Shown: positions 56,225 through 64,000, numbered from the stretch's first letter. The stretch is DNA of 64,000 bases from Nostoc favosum CHAB5714 (GCF_020829495.1 NZ_JAIVFQ010000001.1:186001-250000); one strand, 5' to 3'. The notes: generated from the letters alone by a model not told the origin. A program made the numbers and translations.

Positions 56225-56485
56225 AGCGATCGCAATTCTGAAGCGATCGCATGGTTTAATTTAGGTGAGGCATTAGAAAACCTCAATCGTGAATTAGACG
56301 CGCTGGGTGCTTATCGCAATGCCCGTGAACTATGTCAAGCAATGGGACTTGATGCTAAAGTGCAAGATTGCAACAATGCAATTGAGCGGATTTCTCAACC
56401 AAAAACGCCTGTAGTTTCCCGTCGTGGGTTTTGGGTGTGGTTGCGTCGGTTGTGGCGTTGGGTACGCAGTTGGTTTCGGCGGTAA
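56225..56485 (+). pseudogene. Duplicated 3' end of the NB-ARC/TPR gene
   Basis: About 260 bp here repeat 55020-55278 with few changes: AIAWFNLGEALENLNRELDA, then CQAMGLDAKVQDCNNAIERI and the tail RRGFWVWLRRLWRWVRSWFR R. The frame is open but has no start of its own. It is a segmental duplication of the final TPR and tail. Confidence 0.85.
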
Positions 56486-56543
56486 AATAAGGTGTAGGAA
56501 TAGTGATGAACATAAATATTAAGACAGGATAATATTTGAAACT

Positions 56544-56792
56544 ATGTTACAAAATACCTATCAACTCCCCTTGACATTTGAGCAAATTCTTACCCTAGTT
56601 AAACAACTTTCTGATTCAGAAAAGTTGTTACTTAGCAAAGAGCTAGAAAAAGAAACCTTGAATAAAAAGTTAACGCAATTACTAGAAATATTTAAAACTG
56701 ATGAATTATCTCTAGAGGAAATTACAGAGGAAGTAGAATTAGTCCGTTCTCAAATTTATGCCAGAAAACAAAACAATCAAGATAATCATTGA
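56544..56792 (+). CDS. Antitoxin of a PIN-type pair (82 aa)
   Basis: A helical acidic protein (LPLTFEQILTLVKQLSDSEK LLLSKELEKETL, then SLEEITEEVELVRSQIYARK) that overlaps the PIN toxin frame by 35 bp. This position and shape are typical of the uncharacterised antitoxins paired with DUF132-like PIN toxins in cyanobacteria. ATG start. Confidence 0.65.
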   Translation: MLQNTYQLPLTFEQILTLVKQLSDSEKLLLSKELEKETLNKKLTQLLEIFKTDELSLEEITEEVELVRSQIYARKQNNQDNH

Positions 56793-57277
56793 TACTAATC
56801 TTTGGATTAGCTTTCTGATTGGGAAGGAATTAAAACAACTACAAAACCTTTTACTTGAAGAAACAATTCAAGTGGTAGTTTCTGAAGAGATATTAGAAGA
56901 AATTATCTTGGTTACTCAACGTCCTAAGTTACAAAAATATTTTCCGCCTAACAAAGTCAATGAATTATAGCAGGGGACTGGGGACTGGGGACTGGGGACT
57001 GGGTGAAAAGTCTTTTTGTGTCTAGGTTTTATTATCTGTTGATGTCCTAACAACCTTGGCTGTTGCTATAATTCAAATTTTGCGAACTATTGGTTTATTT
57101 ATAAATATAATGTCCGAAGTTAATCTTTGTCGGGATGCAAAAGATAATTATCTTTTAGCACTAGCAAAAGATAGCGATGCTAATTTTTTACTTACAGGTG
57201 ATCAAGATTTATTAGAGATTACAAAATTTGAAACTACTGAAATTATTACCTATAAAGAATTCTTACTTAAATTATAA
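56758..57277 (+). pseudogene. PIN-domain toxin split by a repeat-bearing insertion
   Basis: The first part, from ATG 56758, reads TIKIIIDTNLWISFLIGKEL and EEILEEIILVTQRPKLQKYF PPNKVNEL, then TAG at 56968-56970. The second part, about 57060-57277, reads ILRTIGLFINIMSEVNLCRD AKDNYLLALAKDSDANFLLT GDQDLLEI. Joined, they form a complete PIN toxin of the DUF132 type. About 85-90 bp between them is foreign and includes four GGGACTG heptamers (56973-57001). Confidence 0.8.
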
Positions 57278-57341
57278 ATTTATTGAATGATAGTAGATTC
57301 AAAAAATAGCTGGGGAAAACTTGGATAAATAAACAACAATT

Positions 57342-57662
57342 ATGACTCAAACAACAACTACTGAATATAAACATATTTTAGTCGATGAAGGCAATGTTCC
57401 TTTCATTAAAGGAACATCGATGAAAGTTGTAGAATTAATTACTTCCATTCATGCTTATGGTTGGAGTCCAGAAGAATTACATTTTCAATATCCACATTTG
57501 AGCATGAGCCAGATTTATTCGGCTTTAGCTTATTATTGGGAACATAAAGAACAAATTGATGCTGATATGCAGCAACGTTTTGAGTATGCGGAAAGATTAC
57601 GTTTAGAAACAGGAGAATCTCAATTAGCAAAAAGACTTCGTGCAGAAGGATTAATTAAATGA
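57342..57662 (+). CDS. DUF433 family antitoxin-like protein
   Basis: The 106-aa protein carries the DUF433 winged-helix signature: FIKGTSMKVVELITSIHAYG WSPEELHFQYPHLSMSQIYS ALAYYWEHKEQID. DUF433 proteins are usually followed by a DUF5615 PIN-like toxin gene. Here the next gene is an antiporter on the other strand 10 bp away, so the partner is missing. Confidence 0.85.
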   Translation: MTQTTTTEYKHILVDEGNVPFIKGTSMKVVELITSIHAYGWSPEELHFQYPHLSMSQIYSALAYYWEHKEQIDADMQQRFEYAERLRLETGESQLAKRLRAEGLIK

Positions 57663-57672
57663 GTGTTGCATA

Positions 57673-59760
57673 TCACGAATGAGGCTCTCCCAACAACACA
57701 ATTGAACACTTCAATTCTCGAAGTAACTGCGTTGTCACTTCGCTGACGGCTAATCCACCTGCTGTGCGATAACGAACGGAACGTAACACCGCTAAATCAA
57801 ATGCCTGAGATTCCCGAATTATGGTTCTAGCAACATCATCACCCCTAATTGTTTGGATATTCGTATTCACCTGTAATTGGCCTTTAGAAGTAATATCAGA
57901 CAATTGAGATACAAAGTTTTCTACTCGAGTCGGCGGTGTTTTGCGAGCGGATACGTGTAACAACACTACTTCTGCCTGATTAACATCAGCCAAAATCTGG
58001 GCGAATCTTAAAGCACCGATAGTTTGGCGCGTTAAGTCTCCAACTGGTACAAGAATTCTTTGAATTGTCTTAGGACTACTTAAGAGGCGTGTTACTGCTA
58101 CTGGACAGTGAGAAGACCAGAAAACGCTATCAATTACATTACCAAATAAGCGGGCACGCAAACCTGTTGTCTGCGACCAACCCATCACTACTAAACTAGC
58201 GTTTTGTTCTCGACTGGTGCGGCTAATCCCCAAAGCTGCATCATCATCAATCCGAATTGCTGGTGATACTTCTACCTCAAATTCTTGACTGATTTCTTTA
58301 GCTAAATTCAATCTTTCCCGGCTTTGGTCGAGTGCTGTTACTAATTGCGGATCATCCATCTGGATATGTGCTTTAGTAATAGCTAATGGCACAATCCTTC
58401 CAGATTCATGACTAGCCAGCAGCGCTGCCATTTCTATTAAATAGCGCTGGGTTTGAGGGTTGTATATTGGCACTATTACAGTAAATTGATCTTGGTTTTT
58501 CTCTACTTGCTGATCTTCATCACCTTGCCACCAAGTTGTCAAACTATCTGTTGCAAAATCTGACTGAGAAAGCTGTAGTGAAGGAGCAAATCGTGCTGTT
58601 ATTATGGGGCCCAGAATTGCAGTTACCAGCATGAGGACAATCACACTGTTTAAGACAGCTTCACTGATTAAGCGCTCACCAGCAGGATTTACCGTTTGAT
58701 AAGCAACCAAGGTTGCTGCTAGTGTGGCTGCTACCTGTGGTAGTGACAATGACCACATGGTTAGCAATTCCGCCGTGTTATAGCGATACAATAATTTAGC
58801 TAAGAATGCCGCTATAAATTTGCTGCCAATCAAAGCCACTACAATTACCACAGTCAGCCAAACTGAACTGAGGGTTTTGATAAATGCAGGAATATTAATT
58901 AATAATCCCATGTCTACAAAGAAACAAGGGATAAATAAAACACTACCAATAAACTCGATTTTTTCTTTGACTGGGCTACGTCCCAGAACGTCGTTGACAG
59001 CTAAACCTGCTAAAAAAGCACCAACAATTTTTTCAACTCCAATTACCTGCGCTCCGACAGATGCCAAAAATAATGCTAGTAAAATAAACAAAAACTGGTT
59101 ACTTTGTTCATCCCCAGAGCGGCGAAAAAACTCTTTTCCTGCCCAGTCAAAGCCAAACAGGACAACAGCAGTGTAAATTGCTAATCCACCCAATAAGATC
59201 GCTAAACTCATGGCGGAGAATTCTCCTCCGTGAATTCCAACACAAATCGCTAATACTAGCAAAGCACCTGTGTCAGTAAAAATTGTGGCACCAATGGTGA
59301 CGGTTACAGCTTCATTCGTTACCACTCCCAGACGGCTCACAATTGGATATGCCAAGAGCGTATGAGAGGCCAGTAAAGAACCAATGAGGACGGAGGCATT
59401 CCAACCAAAATTGAATAAACGTCCTGTAGCAATGCCAGCAATCATTGGAACTAAAAATGTTAAAGTGCCAAACCCGATTGAGCGATTTCTAGTTTTACGA
59501 AACTGCTCTAAGTCAATTTCTAAACCTGCCACAAACATCAAATAAAGTTTGCCGATCTCCGAGAGCAGATTGATAGTTTCAGACTCAGGGTTTAACAACT
59601 TTAGTCCATTTTGTCCTAGTAATATACCTGCAACCAACAACCCCACTAATCCAGGTAGCCGTAGTCGCTCAAATATAGGAGGTACAGTAAAGATTACTGT
59701 TAGGAGAATTGTAAATGCAACAATAGGACTGTCTGTTAGCGAGTTCAGTGCCATGTTCAA
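57673..59760 (-). CDS. Cation:proton antiporter (CPA2/KefB-like) with USP domains
   Basis: The 695-aa protein has about 12 membrane helices (residues 10-395), with the CPA2 features LPGLVGLLVAGILLGQNGLK, FVAGLEIDLEQFRKTRNRSI and LSLPQVAATLAATLVAYQTV. The cytoplasmic part (about 420-690) holds two universal-stress-protein-like folds, one with VVMGWSQTTGLRARLFGNVI DSV. It exchanges Na+ or K+ for protons, possibly under nucleotide control through the USP part. Monocistronic. Confidence 0.9.
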   Translation of the reverse strand: MNMALNSLTDSPIVAFTILLTVIFTVPPIFERLRLPGLVGLLVAGILLGQNGLKLLNPESETINLLSEIGKLYLMFVAGLEIDLEQFRKTRNRSIGFGTLTFLVPMIAGIATGRLFNFGWNASVLIGSLLASHTLLAYPIVSRLGVVTNEAVTVTIGATIFTDTGALLVLAICVGIHGGEFSAMSLAILLGGLAIYTAVVLFGFDWAGKEFFRRSGDEQSNQFLFILLALFLASVGAQVIGVEKIVGAFLAGLAVNDVLGRSPVKEKIEFIGSVLFIPCFFVDMGLLINIPAFIKTLSSVWLTVVIVVALIGSKFIAAFLAKLLYRYNTAELLTMWSLSLPQVAATLAATLVAYQTVNPAGERLISEAVLNSVIVLMLVTAILGPIITARFAPSLQLSQSDFATDSLTTWWQGDEDQQVEKNQDQFTVIVPIYNPQTQRYLIEMAALLASHESGRIVPLAITKAHIQMDDPQLVTALDQSRERLNLAKEISQEFEVEVSPAIRIDDDAALGISRTSREQNASLVVMGWSQTTGLRARLFGNVIDSVFWSSHCPVAVTRLLSSPKTIQRILVPVGDLTRQTIGALRFAQILADVNQAEVVLLHVSARKTPPTRVENFVSQLSDITSKGQLQVNTNIQTIRGDDVARTIIRESQAFDLAVLRSVRYRTAGGLAVSEVTTQLLRELKCSIVLLGEPHS

Positions 59761-60156
59761 TAATTAAACCTAAATAGGAAATTTACAATTTGCATAAGAA
59801 ATTTTACTTAAAATTTTTGCTTGCTTCAGTCTGATTGGTTACAAACAATTAAATCTTTAACAGTATAAATGTTGCGATGCCTACGGCGAGCGAAGCTATC
59901 GCAATTACGATACTACCTTAAGAAGGGGTTATCTACATCTACAGGTTGAAATAAGAATGGAATTTATAGTAATGAAAAGAATGGATGAATAAATAGTAGA
60001 AAATGGCTCATACCGCTTATCATTTGAATGATTAGAGGTGCAAAGATGTGCTAACTTACTTCTGTGCGCCATATCTATAAAAATCTGGAAGACCGTTCTT
60101 ATGGGTTCCTATCAATGATAATTTTAAGCATTGGGAACCCCTAAAAATCAAAGTTT
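59761..60156. other. Intergenic region upstream of chlM
   Basis: A GCGATGCCTACGGCGAGCGAAGC-type repeat lies at about 59874-59900. The rest should hold promoters for the antiporter and chlM; no clear boxes assigned. Confidence 0.4.
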
Positions 60157-60843
60157 ATGAACGCAGCCGACGATAAAACGATTGTTCGCGAGTATTTCAA
60201 TTCCACAGGGTTTGACCGTTGGAAGCGAATCTACGGCGATGGCGAAGTCAACAAAGTTCAACTAGACATCCGCAATGGACACCAGCAAACTGTGGATACA
60301 GTTATCGGCTGGCTGAAGGCTGATAACAATTTACCAGAGCTATCAATCTGCGATGCTGGGTGTGGTGTCGGTAGTCTCAGCATCCCCCTAGCGGTAGATG
60401 GTGCCAAAGTTTATGCCACCGATATTTCTGAAAAAATGGTGGAAGAAGGCAAGGATAGAGCCAAGCAAACCTTGCCAAATGTCGAAAATCCCACTTTTGC
60501 CGTGCAGGATTTGGAATCGTTGAGTGGTAGTTACGATACCGTTATTTGCTTGGATGTTCTTATCCACTACCCCCAAGAAAAAGCGGATGAGATGATTTCT
60601 CACCTCTGTTCTTTGGCACAGTCGCGGATAATTCTCAGTTTTGCGCCGAAGACCTGCGCCCTAAGTATACTCAAGAAAATTGGCAGTTTCTTTCCCGGGC
60701 CAAGTAAAGCGACTCGTGCATATTTGCATCGTGAGGCTGATGTGGTGAAAATCTTGGAAAGTAATGGCTTTTCATTGCAACGAAAAGCGATGACGAAGAC
60801 TCGTTTCTATTTTTCCCGCCTACTTGAAGCTACACGTAAGTAA
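60157..60843 (+). CDS. chlM: Magnesium-protoporphyrin IX methyltransferase
   Basis: The 228-aa protein matches ChlM/BchM: REYFNSTGFDRWKRIYGDGE at the N-terminus, SAM motif I SICDAGCGVGSLSIPLA, then DTVICLDVLIHYPQEKADEM and FAPKTCALSILKKIGSFFPG. It methylates Mg-protoporphyrin IX in chlorophyll synthesis at the membrane surface. A strong hairpin follows the stop. Single gene. Confidence 0.96.
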   Translation: MNAADDKTIVREYFNSTGFDRWKRIYGDGEVNKVQLDIRNGHQQTVDTVIGWLKADNNLPELSICDAGCGVGSLSIPLAVDGAKVYATDISEKMVEEGKDRAKQTLPNVENPTFAVQDLESLSGSYDTVICLDVLIHYPQEKADEMISHLCSLAQSRIILSFAPKTCALSILKKIGSFFPGPSKATRAYLHREADVVKILESNGFSLQRKAMTKTRFYFSRLLEATRK

Positions 60844-60848
60844 AGTTA

Positions 60849-60898
60849 AAATCGCAGCAAGATAAATATTATACCTCTGCTGCGATTTGAAAATCTGA
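60849..60898 (+). terminator. Hairpin after chlM
   Basis: AAATCGCAGCA (60849-60859) pairs with TGCTGCGATTT (60888-60898), an 11-bp perfect stem with a 28-base loop. It begins 6 bp after the chlM stop. The U-tract is weak. Confidence 0.6.
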
Positions 60899-60960
60899 AG
60901 GCTTAACACTGGTAAGTATTCTAGTACAGCGATCGCTCTGATTGGAAGCATGAACAATTA

Positions 60961-61127
60961 TGATAAGTAAGTAGACGCAATTAAATATAAGATGTCATTG
61001 CGAGCGGAACGAAGTGAAGCGTGGCAATCTCAGTCTTTGCGATTGCTTCACTTCGTACCCTACGGGAACGCCAAAGGCGAACGCAATGACGAACTATCTT
61101 ATATTTATTTAGATCCACCTACTTAGC
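60961..61127. mobile_element. Nested palindromic element
   Basis: An outer pair (AAGTAG ... AAATATAAGAT at 60967-60992 and ATCTTATATTT ... CTACTT at about 61096-61124) flanks an inner pair GTCATTGCG (60994-61002) and CGCAATGAC (61082-61090). GCGATTGCTTCACTTCGTAC inside pairs with GAACGAAGTGAAGCG. No coding capacity. Confidence 0.6.
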
Positions 61128-61213
61128 GATCGCACAGCCATATTTAAGTAATACAGGTAAAATTTATACTATATTTTTGACATTTAACTCCTGTCCGTGG
61201 GTTTAAGTCCCTC

Positions 61214-61270
61214 GGTTCAATAAAAATTTTGTTTTGTGTTGGGGTTAAATCCCATTACAAAACAAAATTT
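61214..61270. repeat. AAATTTTGTTTTG inverted repeat
   Basis: AAATTTTGTTTTG (about 61225) is inverted as CAAAACAAAATTT (about 61257), around GGGGTTAAATCCC. A stem-loop or small repeat; next to it lie TACGAATTACG and GCGATAGCGCAGCGTTAGCG-type repeats. Confidence 0.45.
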
Positions 61271-61358
61271 ACGAATTACGTTAGCGACGCGCAAAGCGAT
61301 AGCGCAGCGTTAGCGAGTCATCGAGCGTCGGAACGAGCGTCATTACGAATTACGAATT

Positions 61359-61505
61359 ATATCATGTCCGCTTGATTGCTTATTAAACCCGAAGAACCCC
61401 ACCCCGCCAAAGCTACCCTTTGTCTCCCCTCCCCGCAAGCTCTTAGGGGTTGGGGGTGGGGTGTAATGACTGTGGTTAGCATAACTAATTATGCGGACAT
61501 GATAT
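61359..61505. mobile_element. MITE-like element (ATATCATGTCCGC ends)
   Basis: ATATCATGTCCGC at 61359-61371 is perfectly inverted at 61493-61505; the match extends outward to 17 bp with one mismatch. The inside holds a second hairpin of ACCCCACCCC type (about 61398 and 61450-61465). 147 bp, non-coding. Confidence 0.7.
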
Positions 61506-61529
61506 TATTTAATACGATCGCTTTCCTTC

Positions 61530-61634
61530 GTGACAAATAAACAGTGGGAGAACCGTAAGCGCCTAGATGGTATCGAGAAAGGACTGAAGAAGATAGAAGA
61601 AGCGCTGACAAAACTATCGTCAGGAGTAGATTGA
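61530..61634 (+). CDS. Possible 34-aa coiled peptide
   Basis: GTG 61530 opens TNKQWENRKRLDGIEKGLKK IEEALTKLSSGVD, a helical charged sequence ending in TGA. It may be the tail of a lost gene or a small protein. It starts just beyond a MITE-like element. Confidence 0.3.
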   Translation: MTNKQWENRKRLDGIEKGLKKIEEALTKLSSGVD

Positions 61635-61699
61635 TATATTGGAACCTTTGCGAAAGTCAGGTTAAAATCGCTAGCAAAGTTCAAATTTGAAGTGGAACT

Positions 61700-62185
61700 A
61701 TGAAAACTGCTGAAAAATTGGCCGCAGCTTGGCTACTGACAATGGGATTCATGTTTGTAACTCTATCAGCGGCAGAGGTATTTAATAAAACGACTATGGA
61801 AAAATCAATCACGCTATCCTTAGCTTGGGATGGTTCGATTGAGTTCTCAACAACAAATACCCCTGTAATTGATAATACTGCGGTAGAACGTCTAATTTTT
61901 GGTATTCCTACCCTAACACTGGGTACATGGTTAGCATTGGGATTATACCGTCAAAGCCGACAGGAGAAAAAAGCCCTTAATCAACAAGTTAGCGATCGCC
62001 TGCAATCGATTTTTTATAAAATGCTACAAGAAAATCATGGGCGCATAACTGTATTAGGCTTTGCCATGCAGTCACAATTACCCGCAGCCCATGCTAGGCA
62101 ATATTTAGATGAAAAAGCTAAAGACTTCAATGCAAACTTTAAGGTGAACGAAGAAGGGGCTGTATCATATCATTTTGATGTCTAA
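61700..62185 (+). CDS. Membrane protein of unknown function (161 aa)
   Basis: Two hydrophobic helices (AAAWLLTMGFMFVTLSAAEV at about 8-27, and LIFGIPTLTLGTWLALGLYR at about 69-88) flank a short polar loop. The C-terminal cytoplasmic part reads LQSIFYKMLQENHGRITVLG and AHARQYLDEKAKDFNANFKV, a helix-turn-helix-like pattern. The family looks cyanobacterial and unnamed. Confidence 0.7.
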   Translation: MKTAEKLAAAWLLTMGFMFVTLSAAEVFNKTTMEKSITLSLAWDGSIEFSTTNTPVIDNTAVERLIFGIPTLTLGTWLALGLYRQSRQEKKALNQQVSDRLQSIFYKMLQENHGRITVLGFAMQSQLPAAHARQYLDEKAKDFNANFKVNEEGAVSYHFDV

Positions 62186-62234
62186 TTGTCATTTGTCCAA
62201 AGTCCAATTGTTATTGTTTATGTGAGGTACATCG

Positions 62235-62342
62235 GTAAGGGCACGGCACTGCCGTGCCCCTACACCTGGCGATATAATGTTGTACCGCATCTGAATGGGA
62301 ACCGCTATAAGTTGACACCAATGAGCAATGCTGTGCCCTTAC
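62235..62342. mobile_element. MITE-like element (GTAAGGGCACGGCA ends)
   Basis: GTAAGGGCACGGCA at 62235-62248 is inverted at 62329-62342 with one mismatch (TGCTGTGCCCTTAC). The left end also forms its own palindrome with TGCCGTGCCC at 62250-62259. 108 bp, non-coding; it abuts another element. Confidence 0.6.
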
Positions 62343-62408
62343 GAAAGATGTGGTTTCTAAACTTGATCTATATTTGCTATTTCTTGTCAATGCGTAAGTC
62401 CTAAATAA

Positions 62409-62542
62409 TAGCCCTTTCAATGTGGTGAAATTTAGAACGAGAATTGGTTATTTCAACCTTCAAAAAGCCCAAAATCTGAGCGGAGGATTCAAGACGGTAG
62501 CACTGAAACAACGTATCTTCGTTGGCCACCTTGAAAGGGCTA
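62409..62542. mobile_element. MITE with target-site duplication
   Basis: TAGCCCTTTCAA at 62409-62420 is perfectly inverted as TTGAAAGGGCTA at 62531-62542. GTCCTAAATAA flanks it on both sides (62398-62408 and 62543-62553), an 11-bp target duplication, the size typical of IS4/IS231-type transposition. The 134-bp inside has no transposase. It lies 37 bp upstream of the SGNH gene start. Confidence 0.85.
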
Positions 62543-62579
62543 GTCCTAAATAAGTTATGCTGCAAAAGTCTCAGGGATT

Positions 62580-63377
62580 ATGATAAGCACAAAGATAGTA
62601 TATGTATGTTTATTCCTCTTTTTGATAATTGCTTTGTTTAGCCTTATAGGGAAACCAGTTGAGGTAAATTCCTTCCAAGAAACTCAACAGCAGACAATCA
62701 GAGTTTTATTTATTGGCAACAGCTATACCTATGTCAATGACCTTCCTTGGTTGACACAACAGTTGGCTGAGTCGGCAAAAGAAACTAGAACGCTCGAAAC
62801 TGAAATGGTTGTGGTCGGTGGAGCTACCCTTAAAAGCCACTGGAAAGGTGGTAAAGCACTCAAGCTATTGAAAGCGAAACGATGGGATTACGTAGTACTT
62901 CAAGAGCAAAGTACCTTACCGATTACCAATCCCAAGGAAATGTACAAGTACGCCAGTCTGTTTGATGCCGAAATCAAGCGAGTAAATTCCCAAACAGTAT
63001 TCTACTTGACTTGGGCAAAGCAAAATCAACCAGAAACGCAACAGATATTGACCGATTCATACATGACAATTGCTAGAGAATTGAAAGCCAAAGTTGCACC
63101 TGTTGGAATAGCTTGGCAAAAAGTTCAGGAAGCTAATCCGAAATTGAACCTTTATAGTCCGGATCAAAGCCACCCTAGTCCTATAGGCTCATACGTAGCA
63201 GCATGTGTATTTTATACAATATTTTACCAGCATAGTGCGGTAGGATTAAGTCGTCGTATATACAGTAGCCAGTTTAGTACCCCACAAGAGGGCAACAGAC
63301 TTGAATTGGAAAGTTTAAGTGAAACAGATGCTGAAATAATTGAAAATTTGGTTGAGTACATCGTCAGAAAGATTTGA
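62580..63377 (+). CDS. SGNH/GDSL-type hydrolase, membrane-anchored
   Basis: The 265-aa protein begins with a signal anchor (IVYVCLFLFLIIALFSLIGK). The SGNH block I is LFIGNSYTYVNDLP, with Ser48 as nucleophile; QEQSTLPIT may supply the Asn/Gly blocks. Block V is SPDQSHPSPIGSYVAA, with D195 and H198. It is probably an extracytoplasmic esterase or acetyl hydrolase. A MITE sits directly upstream and may have replaced part of the promoter. Confidence 0.82.
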   Translation: MISTKIVYVCLFLFLIIALFSLIGKPVEVNSFQETQQQTIRVLFIGNSYTYVNDLPWLTQQLAESAKETRTLETEMVVVGGATLKSHWKGGKALKLLKAKRWDYVVLQEQSTLPITNPKEMYKYASLFDAEIKRVNSQTVFYLTWAKQNQPETQQILTDSYMTIARELKAKVAPVGIAWQKVQEANPKLNLYSPDQSHPSPIGSYVAACVFYTIFYQHSAVGLSRRIYSSQFSTPQEGNRLELESLSETDAEIIENLVEYIVRKI

Positions 63378-63470
63378 TGAAGCTGGTGTAATCTGGCGTG
63401 ATTACCACGTTAGTTTTTTTGGGTATGTGGGTAGTATAAATTACCGAAAAAACTAATTTGGCAGATGGCA

Positions 63471-64000
63471 ATGTTCAAAACTAAATTATCACAATCCCAT
63501 GCTTTGGGGGAATTTTACACCTTGAGGTTAATGCATCGCCATATTGGGGCGATCGCAGTTTTAATTTTAATTAGCTTACTGAGTTCATTGAGTGGAACAC
63601 CAGTTAACCATACCATCTCTAACTGCTGGGAAGGCTTTCTCTGGGGATTGGCAGATCCAGTAATTGGCTTGGATTGTTTAGTTGGTATTGTTGCTATTGG
63701 CTTACTCTCATCTGTGTTTGTTCGTGGTGCTGCGATCGCTGGATGTTTTGTCTTAGCAACAGTTTTGGGGATTGTGATTCATTTATTTCAGCTAAATTTA
63801 CCAGGCATAGAAATAGCGATGCCAACGGCGGGCGCAGCCATCGCCATTTCTACCATCGTTTTTGGTACTATGCTGATGCTGCCAAATCAACCAAACTTTA
63901 TAGTACTTGCTCTGGTGGGTGTCAGTGCTGGTTTATTTCAGGGTTACGCTGATGCTGAATCTATTATTGGGGCAGGAATGATGCCATTAATTGCCTATAT
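63471..64000 (+). CDS. HupE/UreJ-like membrane protein (partial)
   Basis: The frame runs off the window. It reads FKTKLSQSHALGEFYTLRLM, then GLADPVIGLDCLVGIVAIGL and GVSAGLFQGYADAESIIGAG, with repeated membrane helices. The HupE/UreJ family binds or imports nickel for hydrogenase or urease. The usual His in GHPxxGxDH is replaced here (ADPVIGLDC). Residues about 118-128 (AMPTAGAAIAI) are encoded by an in-frame copy of the GCGATGCC...GGCGGGCGCAGCC repeat. ATG 63465 is an alternative start. Confidence 0.75.
   Translation, partial: MFKTKLSQSHALGEFYTLRLMHRHIGAIAVLILISLLSSLSGTPVNHTISNCWEGFLWGLADPVIGLDCLVGIVAIGLLSSVFVRGAAIAGCFVLATVLGIVIHLFQLNLPGIEIAMPTAGAAIAISTIVFGTMLMLPNQPNFIVLALVGVSAGLFQGYADAESIIGAGMMPLIAY

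Noticed and set aside
62186..62420. Opposed short frames downstream of the 161-aa membrane protein
   Set aside because: They lie across two MITE-like elements and have no protein-like features.
62411..62540. CRISPR repeat or tracrRNA-like sequence
   Set aside because: There is only one copy. The terminal inverted repeats with an 11-bp target duplication fit a MITE.

Overview
The window looks like the chromosome of a filamentous, heterocyst-forming cyanobacterium close to Nostoc/Anabaena. The evidence is a HetP-family heterocyst protein, the photosynthesis genes petN and chlM, a split proton-translocating transhydrogenase (pntAA-pntAB-pntB), Ycf46, a cyanobacteriochrome-type kinase, very frequent GCGATCGC (HIP1) octamers, and many heptameric tandem repeats and palindromic repeats between genes. 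No rRNA, tRNA or CRISPR array was recognised.

Layout. 0-3.3 kb: HetP-like gene, a small ORF, a fragment of an ABC-transporter ATPase, and MITE-like palindromes. 3.3-8.4 kb: GH116 glycosidase, a Phd/ParE-type and a HicB/HicA-type toxin-antitoxin pair, both with broken toxins, and arrays of a GAACTCGGAA-type repeat. 8.5-19 kb: large UPF0182 membrane protein, small unknown proteins, GH100 invertase with an SDR dehydrogenase, a lipoprotein-like methyltransferase and an APC permease. 19-26 kb: sparse, with two secreted unknown proteins, TspO, and a decayed ethylene-receptor-like kinase joined to a decayed exonuclease. 26-32 kb: petN and a companion small membrane protein, a four-GAF histidine kinase whose first GAF has the DXCF and CH cysteines of cyanobacteriochromes, and DUF29 between two Rpn/DUF4351 remnants. 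32-35 kb: transhydrogenase operon. 35.8-40.2 kb: DUF2808 protein, then the classic rpmH-rnpA-PH-yidC-khpB cluster with a YceD gene. 40.3-43 kb: NACHT NTPase with a small partner gene. 43-50.4 kb: Ycf46, SH3, peptidoglycan-binding/SPOR protein, SbcC. 51-57.7 kb: a 21-bp minisatellite, a second partner-plus-NTPase module (NB-ARC/TPR), a partial duplication of it, and more decayed toxin-antitoxin genes. 57.7-64 kb: cation/proton antiporter, chlM, several MITE-like elements, an SGNH hydrolase and a HupE-like protein cut by the window end.

The most interesting biology is the pair of STAND NTPase modules (40.3-42.9 kb and 51.8-55.3 kb). In each, a small helical protein and its adjacent NTPase share a short motif of their own: LNI-G-x6-Q[VI]GQA-xx-D in the first module, and AYxxSxVxQVGxIxAxxV in the second. 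In each NTPase it lies at the extreme N-terminus; in the partner it lies near one terminus. This matches the described logic of NLR-associated amyloid signalling motifs, in which a receptor templates a cognate effector through a shared prion-like sequence. The second NTPase also ends in a Trp/Arg-rich tail that is preserved in a duplicated fragment 1.2 kb downstream.

A second theme is decay. Four toxin genes next to intact antitoxins are broken by four different kinds of lesion, and an ethylene-sensor kinase is truncated. At least eight MITE-like or palindromic elements are present, one with clear target-site duplications.
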